Shown in pieces: positions 11,463 through 20,265 of a DNA stretch of 64,000 bases; the stretch's first letter is position 1; each line of letters begins with the position of its first letter. Position numbers and translations under genes: made by a program. This DNA is from Begonia masoniana (taxonomy: Eukaryota > Streptophyta > Magnoliopsida > Cucurbitales > Begoniaceae), in NCBI GenBank assembly GCA_022432975.1, contig CM039511.1, positions 48,883,640-48,947,639 on the forward strand. Direction: 5' to 3'. Below the pieces are notes generated by a model that saw only the letters and a program-made list of their open reading frames with translations, was not told where the DNA came from and ran no database searches.

Positions 11463-14400
11463 CAATTTAAGGAAATTTTCTATGAGAAGTATTTTAACAG
11501 TACTGTACAGACCACAAAGAAGTTGGAGTTCATGAACTTGAAACAGACAGGGACCGTAGCTGAATACAGCAGACAGTTTGAATCCCTATCAAGGTTTGCC
11601 GGACACCTCGCACGCAGGGATGAGGATAAGGTGTTCCAATTTGTGCATGGGCTGAAACCTGAGATTTATAGAGGAGTCAAGTTCTCAGGTATAAAAGGAT
11701 CGTCCTACAGTGAAGTAGTGTCCACAGCATTAGAAGTGGAAGAGGCAGAGATAAAGTGTGCTGGGTTTAGTGCGGCTCCACGAAAGTTCACCCAGCCACA
11801 CCATCACAAGGGAACGAAGAGGCCCGGTGAGGGCCAGGGCAGTCAAGGGAAGGAGAAGAAGACACCAGATACTAGGAAGTTCCCTCAATGCCCAAAGTGT
11901 TCAAGATTTCACCCGGGAGAGTGTAGAATTAGCGCGGGGAAGTGTTTCAACTGTGAGGAGACCGGGCATCTGCTTAAGGATTGCCCAAAGCCCAGAGTCC
12001 TTCGCTGTTATAATTGTAATAAAGTTGGCCACATGAATAGGGATTGTCCAGCTCTGAAGAATGGCCCTGTGAATGTTAAGCCAAGAATATTCTCCATGGT
12101 AGAATTGGGTGATGAAGATCAGCCTGCTATTGTGTCAGGTACCATACTAGTCAATTTTATGCCTGCTTTTACTTTAATAGATTCAGGTGCAACACATTCC
12201 TTCATAGCGTCTGCCTTTGTTGATAAATTAGACGTCGAGTCTTCACTTTCTGAGCATATGTTCAATGTTGCTTTACCTTCTGGCGAACGCATGCGCTCTA
12301 GCCGTGTGCTGCTTAATAGTGTAGTGACAGTAGGAGATAAGAACCTACCTGCTGATCTCATTATTTTAGAGATCATGGGATTTGATGTAATCTTAGGAAT
12401 GGATTGGCTGTTTAAGCACTATGCCGCAATAGACTGTAGAACTGGAATAGTTAGTTTCCAACCCCCTGGTGGTTCGAAACACACCTTTCAAGCCTCAAGG
12501 AGAGACAGAAGAATGTCTGTTTTATCCTCTGTCGGCGCTAAACCTTTCCCGTGTAGTGAGTATTCATGCTTTCTGGCCAGCGTATTAGACACAAAGCTGG
12601 TAGGAGAACCGAGTCTCCAAAAGGTTCCAATAGCTCAAGATTTCCCTAAAGTTTTCCTTGATGACCTGCCTGGTTTACCACCTGATAGAGAGATCGAATT
12701 TGTGGTGGATGTCTATCCTGGTGCTGAACCTATATCTAAGAATCCATACAGATTGGCACCAAAGGAACTCAAGGAATTAAAGAAACAGTTAGAGGAACTG
12801 TTGGAAAAAGGATTCATACGGCCAAGTTATTCACCGTGGGGTGCACCAGTTCTATTTGTTAAAAAGAAGGATGGATCAATGCGTATGTGCATTGACTATA
12901 GAGAATTGAATAAGTTAACAGTCAAAAATAAGTACCCATTGCCTAGGATCGATGATTTGTTTGACCAACTTCAAGGTGCACGAGTTTTCTCTAAGATTGA
13001 CTTAAGATCAGGGTACTACCAATTGAAGGTTATGTCTGAGGATATACCAAAGACTGCCTTTCGTACGAGATATGGACATTACGAATTTTTTGTTATGTCT
13101 TTTGGTTTGACAAATGCACCAGCAGCCTTCATGGATCTCATGAATAGGGTGTTTCATGAGTATTTGGACAAGTTTGTCATAGTATTCATAGACGACATTC
13201 TGATCTATTCTAGAACTAAGAATGAGCATGCAAGGCATTTAAGCTTGGCATTAGGATTACTAAGGCAGCACCAACTTTATGCCAAGTTTTCTAAGTGTGA
13301 GTTCTGGTTGGACCAAGTTCACTTTTTAGGACATGTCATCTCTGGGGACGGCATATCTGTTGATCCAGCAAAAGTTCAAGCAGTTAAGGAGTGGCCCCAA
13401 CCGAAGAGTGCTACTGATATTCGAAGTTTTCTTGGACTAGCAAGGTATTACAGAAAGTTCATTGAAGGATTTTCAAAGATTGCTACACCCCTTACTAAGT
13501 TAACCAGGAAAAATGTGAAGTATATATGGACCGATGAATGTGAACATAGTTTCATGACCTTGAAACAGAAACTAACCAATGCTCCAATTTTAACCCTTCC
13601 AGCTGTGGATGGTAAATTTAGTATCTACTGTGATGCTTCCAAGGTTGGTCTTGGATGTGTGTTAATGCAAGATGGTAAGGTCATAGCTTATGCCTCTAGA
13701 CAATTGAAAACTCATGAGAAGAATTACCCTACCCATGATTTAGAATTAGCTGCTGTAGTATTTGCACTTAAGATTTGGAGGCACTACTTGTATGGACAGC
13801 CTTGTGAAATATTTTCGGATCATAAAAGTCTGAAGTATATTTTCACGCAGAACGAATTAAATATGAGGCAACGTAGATGGTTGGAATTTGTTAAAGACTA
13901 CGATTTTGAGATTAAATACCACCCTGGTAAGGCCAATGTGGTGGCTGATGCATTAAGTAGAGTAATACCGTCAGCCTCAGCTTTGACTCTGGATATGCCG
14001 GTGGCCTTAGAGTCTGAATTTCATAAGTTTAACCTAGAAACTGTGTCCAATGTAGCAGCTATGCTTTCTGCCATCTCTTTGAAACCTACTATTCTAGAAA
14101 GGATAAAAGAAACCCAGAACATTGATGAGGAGTGTATAAAGTTCAAGTCGAGCATGAAGTCTACCGATAATTTGGACTTCAATTATACCGATGATGGAAT
14201 ACTTAAGTTCAGGAATAGATATTTTGTGCCAGCCAATAAAGAGCTTCGCAATGAAATCCTTTCTGAAGCTCATTCTTCTAGATTCTCCGTTCATCCTGGT
14301 AGTACGAAGATGTACAGAGACCTTAAGCAGACTTATTGGTGGCCAGGTATGAAGCGGAGCGTTGCTGAACATGTAGGATTGTGTTTGATCTGCCAGCAGG

Positions 14401-15521
14401 TTAAGGCTGAACATCAGAGACCTGCAGGAATGTTGCAGCCATTACCACTCCCTGAATGGAAATGGGAGCAGATAACCATGGACTTTGTTGTAGGATTACC
14501 CAGAACAGCAAAAGGACATGATGCAATCTGGACGATAATCGATCGATTAACCAAATCAGCCCATTTCTTACCCATCAAGGTGACTTACTCTATGGATCAG
14601 TTAGCTGAATTGTATGTGCAGGAGGTTGTGCGACTGCATGGAGTTCCAGCTACTATAGTTTCGGACCGAGACTCTAGATTCACATCCAAATTTTGGAAGA
14701 GTTTACATAAAGCCATGGGCACACAGCTAAACTTCAGTACAGCCTTTCACCCTCAAACAGATGGACAATCGGAAAGAACCATTCAAACATTAGAGGATAT
14801 GCTTCGGGCATGTGTTTTGGATTTTCAAGGTTCTTGGTACAAGTATCTGCCATTGGTGGAATTTTCTTATAATAACAGTTTTCAAGCAACAATAGGAATG
14901 GCACCGTATGAAGCTTTGTATGGACGAAGATGTAGATCTCCTTTGTACTGGGACGAAGTTGGTGAAGCACAGTTGCTTGGTCCTGACATTGTGCAGCAGA
15001 CTATTGAGAAGGTTGCTCTCATCCGTTAGAGGATCTTAACAGCTCAAAGCCGACAGAAGAGCTATGCTGACAGAAGACGCAGAGAATTAGAGTTTAAAGT
15101 AGGCGATGAGGTTTTTCTTAAGGTATCACCATTCAAAGGAGTTGTGAGATTTGGAAAGAGAGGCAAACTGAATCCTAGATTTGTTGGTCCTTTCTCAATT
15201 CTGAAAAGGATTGGGAAGGCAGCCTATCAGTTACAGCTACCAGCTTCTATGGGAGGGATACATGGCGTGTTCCATGTCTCGATGTTAAAGAAGTGTATGC
15301 GGGATCCAACTCAAGTTGTTGAACAGCAGAGCATTGAAATTCAACCTACACTTACCTATGAAGAAAAGCCTGTGAAGATTCTAGATTTTACAGTGAAGAT
15401 GTTGCGCAACAAAGAAGTTCCATTGGTGAAAGTCTTATGGCACAATCAGAATACAGAGGAGGTAACTTGGGAACGCCAGCAAGACATGATGAACCAACAT
15501 CCAGAACTGTTCAGGTACTGA
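11463..15521 (+). pseudogene. chromovirus Gag-Pol polyprotein, truncated and interrupted
   Basis: One frame runs from the LARD junction to a TAG at 15027-15029 and continues in the same frame to a TGA at 15519-15521. Residue numbers count from the GTG at 11451, which lies in the neighbouring LTR. Seen in order: a Gag capsid-like region (about 5-75); zinc knuckles of CX2CX4HX4C type starting at Cys165 and Cys186; aspartic protease DSGATHS (Asp244); reverse transcriptase with FIDD at 579-582; RNase H with catalytic Asp728; an HHCC zinc finger and integrase core Asp1011, Asp1072, Glu1108 (DD35E spacing). Beyond the TAG come the integrase C-terminus and a chromodomain (about 15360-15515), which in this family can bind histone marks and steer integration. 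The true Gag start is missing. Apart from the single stop and the 5' truncation the frame is intact, so decay is recent. A full-length product cannot be made from this copy. Confidence 0.93.
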
Positions 15522-15540
15522 ATTTTGAGGACAAAATTCT

Positions 15541-15556
15541 TTTAAGGAGGGTAGAT
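15541..15556 (+). other. polypurine tract of the chromovirus
   Basis: TTTAAGGAGGGTAGAT lies between the polyprotein stop and the LTR start TGTAACACCC at 15557. This is the expected position and composition for the plus-strand primer. Confidence 0.8.
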
Positions 15557-15706
15557 TGTAACACCCGACTTTAATTAAAAATTTAAAATAACAGATAAAT
15601 CTATTAAGTATAATCGATGAACGAAATTTTAGTATAATGTAGGTTAGGTTGAAGAATGAGTAAGTAAGGGCGTAAGGGTAATTGGCAAATTTGAAAGTGG
15701 ATAAGG

Positions 15707-15714
15707 TATTTAAG
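15707..15714 (+). promoter_or_regulatory. TATA-like box TATTTAAG of the LTR
   Basis: TATTTAAG lies 150 bp into the LTR and is followed by a CT-rich stretch. The same word lies at about the same distance from the start of the LTRs at 28472 (28617-28624), 45884 (near 46028) and, on the minus strand, at 26322-28461 (near 28310) and 47800-49972 (near 49818). The conservation supports a core promoter; the transcription start is not known. Confidence 0.55.
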
Positions 15715-15827
15715 GCAAAAAGTTTAGAGTAGCTGCCACCACTACTCATTTTCTTTCCCTTTCGGTCTTTAGCTCGAACGGCGGAAATCTCTAGGCGATT
15801 CTCCTGCCCGATTCTCCTTCAACCTAG

Positions 15828-16586
15828 GTAAGCCCTCCTTGTTTTCTTGCGATTTTAGTAGTTAGATAGCTGAGGGAGTACAATGTGAGGAGTTTCGAGG
15901 AATGTTGTGATTTAGAGTAAGTTCGGGCTGAGCGACTATTGAGAATACCCGAGTTGTGGGGTTTCAAATTTGGTTCCTCAAACTCCTGTATTGATTCTGT
16001 GAAGTTTAGTGAAAGTTTGATATATGTACTATTATGATTTTAGGTGAGCGAGCTTCTGAAGTAGCATTTAGCCGAGCGATTTCCAGGGAGCCAGGTAAGT
16101 AGAGTTTGTTTGTGCCTTCGGGCCTACATCACAAACAGTAGGATTTATGTATGTTTGTATGTTTATTTCCAGTTGTCATGCATCATGTTTTGAAAGATTA
16201 CGAAAATGAATTTACATGAAACGCATGGTAAATGTGACCAGGATGATCAGAACAACTGTTAAGGGGGATTAATCCGCCCCTTAATTGAGAACAGAGGATT
16301 GAGGTTTTGGGAAAAGTGATCCACTTCCCAATCCTACAGGGGGATCAGACCAGTTAACTGTTAAGGGAATTAATCCGCCCCTTAATTGAGATCAGAGGAT
16401 GTATGCTTTGGGGGATGACTGATCCACTTTCCCATCGTACAGAGGGATCCACAGAGAACAAATTTGAATACAACTGAGATGAGAAAGTAGAGATTGCATG
16501 TTTAGGGAAATTTTTGTTTCATTAATTCATTTCATTCAATGCTCTACTTGCTTAGCATTAGGCTAATAGATGAGTTTGTGATGTAG
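15828..16586 (+). other. two intron-like intervals with a 51 nt micro-exon in the LTR
   Basis: Donor-like CCTAG|GTAAGC at 15828; acceptor-like GATTTTAG|GTGAGC with exon start 16044; a 51 nt segment to 16094; donor CCAG|GTAAGTAG at 16095; acceptor TGATGTAG|GTGAAG with next exon start 16587. The intervals are 216 and 492 nt. The solo LTR at 28472 has the same signals at 28744, 28950, 29001 and 29482, again with a 51 nt middle segment. These signals are seen in the sequence; actual splicing is inferred. Confidence 0.5.
16259..16460 (+). repeat. duplicated double-hairpin unit (about 105 bp x 2)
   Basis: Each unit has two inverted repeats. The first is TTAAGGGG (16259-16266) with CCCCTTAA (16277-16284), loop around ATTAATCCG. 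The second is TTGGGAA (16307-16313) with TTCCCAA (16325-16331), loop containing TGATCC. The unit recurs from 16361. Equivalent units are at 29165-29345 and 47400-47730, and on the minus strand at 27590-27780 and 49045-49250. Confidence 0.75.
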
Positions 16587-16958
16587 GTGAAGAAGTTACT
16601 GAAGGTGTGTTTACCGACCAATAAGAGGACCAGGCTGGTTGGAGGAGCATTTTCAGGCATCGGTTTGGCCATCTGTTGAGGCGGTTTAATCCATGGCTGC
16701 AGGTGTTGAGTTGGGAGTAACTAGTTCAGTATAGATGTTTCTTTTTCTGAAAATTTTATGATAGTAATGTTTTCAAAACTTTGAATACATTCTGAGAATC
16801 TTTGATATTAGTGTTCTGTTGGGTTTTGAAAATACTGTTTTCTACTAGATTTGAGTGATGCAATGATTTGATCTGTCTCTGATTGGTCTTAGTAAAATGC
16901 TTACATCCTTTGATAGTCAGAGCTTTCTTGGAATACAGCAGAATTGCTGTTCTGAAGT

Positions 16959-17290
16959 CTATCGGCAGATGTTGGATGAAGGAGTCATCCGGCTGACGTC
17001 ATCGGTAGATGAAAGTGGTAAGTCTTGTCGTCTAGCGATCGGCAGATGTTGGATGAAGGAGTCATCCGGCTGACGTCATCGGTAGATATAAGTTGCAAGT
17101 TGTCGTCTAGCGATCGGCAGATGCTGGAGGAAGGAATCCCCCGGCTGACGTCATCGGTAGATGTAAGTAGCAAGTTTTGTCGCCTAGTTATCGGTAGATG
17201 CAGTCTACCGAGAGTTGTCCTGTTTGTATATCTTTCGGCTGACGTCATCAGAAGATGTAGGTAGTGTTTGTCGTTTTGTGACCGGTTGAT
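16959..17290 (+). repeat. 76 bp tandem array with TGACGTCA sites
   Basis: Units start near 16963, 17039, 17114 and 17191. Each begins CGGCAGATG (CGGTAGATG in the last), and all carry GGCTGACGTCATC. TGACGTCA is the perfect palindromic bZIP/CRE-type core, so the array resembles an enhancer, although it lies downstream of the presumed promoter. The solo LTRs at 26322-28461 and 47800-49972 carry related words (CCGATGACGTCAGCC) in the matching position. Confidence 0.8.
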
Positions 17291-17924
17291 ATAACCGAAG
17301 TTTTGTTGTTTGTCATCGGTAGAGACCTCCTATTTTCTATTTCTGTTTCTTGTGTTGACTTTGTCGTCGGCAGATGTGTTTGACTTCTACAATTTCATGG
17401 GTATTCCACATTTTTAAAGCTTTATATTTTTGGCCCATTATTCTTAACACTCCCAACCATTATTTTAAAATGTTTTCACAGATTATTTAACTTCATTGAT
17501 GTTCGATTGATTTCCGTTGCAAGTTTTAAAATACATCGAGTTTTAGAAAATGTCAAATTTTGACTGTCGAGTGAAATATTTTTAAATTTAGTATCAAGTC
17601 GTCATGGTTCGGTTCAGTGTGTTGAGTAGCAAACCGGGTTTAGATAACTCGGGGCGTTACAGTATAATTTGAGCTGACGGAGTGAGCGAGCACGAGCAGG
17701 AAGCCAGGTAAGTAGCGGATGTGTGTGATTTTGCCTTTGGTCCTACACCATGGAACGGTAGGAAATTGTTTGCTTGGTTGTTTTGTTTTGTCTTGTGTTG
17801 AGCATTGTGATGTGACATGCATCATGGTTTTCAAACTACGAATTACGTGTTTTGAGCATCGTTTGAAAACTGTGAGAGTGAAATGTAGAGATAAAAGATA
17901 TGTGAGGCAATGTGACCTTTTGTG

Positions 17925-18185
17925 GAGTCAACTCGTCGCGAATAGTGCCTGAAAGAATGGAAATTCGGGAGGTTTTCACGAAAAGATGTGTAGTGGTCTA
18001 TTGTGGTGTAACCTCATCGCGAACTAGTGCCTGAAATAATGGCAATTCGGGAGGTTACCACAATGTGTCGCCTCGTCGCGAACTAGTGCCTGAAAGAATG
18101 GCAATTTGAGAGGTTACCATAAGGTGTCGCCTCGTCGCGAACTAGTGCCTGAAAGAATGGTCATTTGGGAGCTGTCTATCAGTGA
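17925..18185 (+). repeat. 62 bp tandem array, CTCGTCGCGAACTAGTGCC unit
   Basis: Four units of TCGTCGCGAACTAGTGCCTG followed by AAAGAATGGCAATTCGGGAGG and variants. CCTGAA and TTCGGG within each unit can pair around a 10 nt loop; one unit keeps the pairing with G-T wobbles and one partly loses it. The array recurs at 20710-20965. Confidence 0.8.
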
Positions 18186-18887
18186 GTCACAGTTGAAAGT
18201 ACGTACGTTGTTGTGGTTATGTGAAAGGTTTATGAAATGAGAATGAGATGAACATAACCGAGAGTTATAAACCACATGTGTTAGGGTTGTGTGTGAGGGT
18301 GTGGGTGTGGTGTGCATTGTGTTTTTGTATGCATTTCCCTACTTGCTAAGCATTAAATTTACGTTTTGCGTTCTGTGGTGTAGGGGACGACGTCAGTACA
18401 GGTGAGAGCTATGAGGAAGGCTAGGATTGAGACGCAGTTGGTGATGTATGTTGTATGCCGGTGCGGGTAGTTGTCGGGGCGCCTCAACCATGGTCTTCGG
18501 GATATTGTGAGGGATTTGGTATTTTGATGGTCTATAATTTTCACTATTTTTGGAGGTTTGTTGGATTTGTTTGGGTGTAAATTTTAGTGTTTTATAAATC
18601 TGGGAAATACTGTTTGGGGAATATTGTTTTGAATTGTTATATAAAAGCTTGGTTTTCAGGATTTGGTTTTCTAAACGTTAGCGGTTATGCTGCTCGATTT
18701 TCGTCAAGTAAACGTCATCGGGTTTTAACCGTCTCTTGGTTTTCGTTAACTTTTTAGAGTTGTATTTTTCAGGATATTACGCGTCAAGGATTCAGGAATA
18801 GTTTTGGGTATGTTTTAGTTGAAGTTTTGGGATGAAGTGTAGGAGACGTAGGTGAATGAAAAAAATGGTGCAGGGTAAACAGTGACC

Positions 18888-19075
18888 GCCGATCGATCGG
18901 CACCAGGCGCGATCGATCGGCATGTGTTCTGTAAATTTGGTGATCGCGGCGGAGAAGCTACTGATCAATCGGCGAAATATGGCGATCAATCGGCCAACGT
19001 TCGGTCATTTTATGTTCGGCAACAGAGAGGTTGCCGATTGATCGGCCCAAATGCCGATCGATCTGCTGTGTGAAC
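18888..19075 (+). repeat. cluster of GCCGATCGATCGGC-type palindromes
   Basis: A perfect 14 bp palindrome GCCGATCGATCGGC at 18888-18901 is followed by CGCGATCGATCGGCA, CTGATCAATCGGCG, GGCGATCAATCGGCC, GCCGATTGATCGGCC and GCCGATCGATC within 190 bp. The cluster recurs at 21666-21850 and lies 220-400 bp before the LTR end. Confidence 0.85.
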
Positions 19076-19293
19076 AGTACCATTTATAGTTTTTTTTTTA
19101 TTTTTGATTTCTACTATGTTTTAACCCGATTTTTTTTGACATATGTTAAACATATTTTGGACATGTTTTCCAACAAAAATTGAAGGTTTGAAAAACCCAA
19201 AAATCGAGTCGAAAATTATTTTAAACGTCGTTTTAAATGCGGGTTGAGTTAGCAAAGTAGCGCACCGAATCGGGGCGGGTTCGGGGTGTTACA

Positions 19294-20265
19294 ATTAAGT
19301 TATAATTTTTTTGAGCAGATGTTAAATGCTAGCAATCTAAAATGAATATTTTCCTCAAAACCAAATGATTAACTTAAATATGCATTATTCTAAAGTAAGA
19401 TAACCAAGGAGCTAAGATAGAGGAGACAACTAATTTGTTAACGTTGTTTGGTCAATCTTGCCTACGTCCACGCTTCAAAGTTTCTCTTTGAAAATTCTTT
19501 CCCAACTCAAACGTTCTGGTTTGATAGATTGAGCTTCTGAGCATCAGTCCAAGCCTTTACAATGACTCTTTCTTAGAGCGTCACCCTTTACTCGTTCACA
19601 ATATATAGGAGAAAAAGTTTGAGCACAAGTGACCAATCTCATATTCTCTCTACACCTTCATCTACTCGGTCGAAACTTGTGTGACCATTGCGAGATTTTT
19701 CAAACAGTTTCAACAATTTGGCCTATACTGTGATAGACAGCACCTGTCAAAAATTTTGTTTGGGCAATCGACACCTTAAGCTCTTTATAATTTCTTCAGC
19801 ATGCTAGCAGTCGACACTTTGAGCTCTCTGTATTTTGCAATTGTTTGGCTGTCGACACTTTCGAGATGTCGGTTGACCACTTCAATCTCTTTGTAAGTTT
19901 CTGAATAGTCACACGACCGACACCTTGTTGAGGCGGTTGACACTTTAAAGCTTGAGCTCTCGGGTCTTTAAGCTGTTTTCCACATACATTTTCACCCAAG
20001 TCCTATGACCTTCATCATTAACTGAGAAAACTTAAACAACCACGTGTTATATTAATCATAAAACATCTTATATATAATTTAGGTTACAATTGACATACTC
20101 GTCATCACCAAAGGCGTTAATTTAATCACGTTAAGCTAATACTTATGAGTAGTTTGAAATAGCAAATGCAAAAATATCACGTTACCTCATGGTCCTTAGA
20201 AACAATAATGATGTGCTTTTACGACCGATTAATTCTTCCCTTAGAGGAACCTATCCATAGAATTG
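19294..20265. other. unassigned non-coding segment, copy 1
   Basis: No LTR, terminal inverted repeat or coding frame is recognisable. Irregular repeats of TCGACAC with TTGAGCTC and CTCTTT run through 19760-19960. The segment is repeated at 22074-23043, and its second half again from 55545, so it is part of a larger duplicated block. Confidence 0.7.

Larger units (their letters stand above)
11463..17661 (+). mobile_element. Ty3/gypsy chromovirus, 5' end missing
   Basis: From 5' to 3': gag cut at the LARD junction, then protease, reverse transcriptase, RNase H, integrase and a C-terminal chromodomain, a polypurine tract, and a complete 2.1 kb 3' LTR (15557-17661, TGTAACACCC...GCGTTACA). There is no 5' LTR, primer site or gag N-terminus in the window. 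The domain order PR-RT-RH-INT with a chromodomain is that of the chromovirus branch. The long LTR and the sequence style suggest the Tekay/Del group, but this is a judgement by eye. Confidence 0.93.
15557..17661 (+). repeat. chromovirus 3' LTR (2,105 bp)
   Basis: Starts TGTAACACCCG right after the polypurine tract and ends GGGGCGTTACA, giving TG...CA termini. From the start it holds a TATTTAAG box, a CT-rich leader, two intron-like intervals around a 51 nt micro-exon, a duplicated double-hairpin unit, the conserved word GAGGCGGTTTAA near 16680, and a 76 bp tandem array with TGACGTCA sites. Solo LTRs at 26322, 28472, 45884 and 47800 have the same layout. Confidence 0.9.
17662..19293 (+). mobile_element. 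LTR fragment, second family, copy 1
   Basis: Ends TTCGGGGTGTTACA at 19293 like an LTR. Its beginning is cut by the chromovirus LTR end at 17661. It carries the shared LTR signals: GGAAGCCAG|GTAAGTAG at 17708, the block CCTACACC...GGTAGG just after, a tandem hairpin array, and GGTGTAG|GGGACG near 18383. A palindrome cluster (18888-19070) precedes the end. There is no credible coding region. Confidence 0.7.

Noticed and set aside
12119..14970. Minus-strand frames opposite the chromovirus polyprotein
   Set aside because: Shadows of the real plus-strand coding frame.
17925..18185. CRISPR-like array
   Set aside because: Plant LTR context, only four diverged units, no unique spacers and no associated genes.
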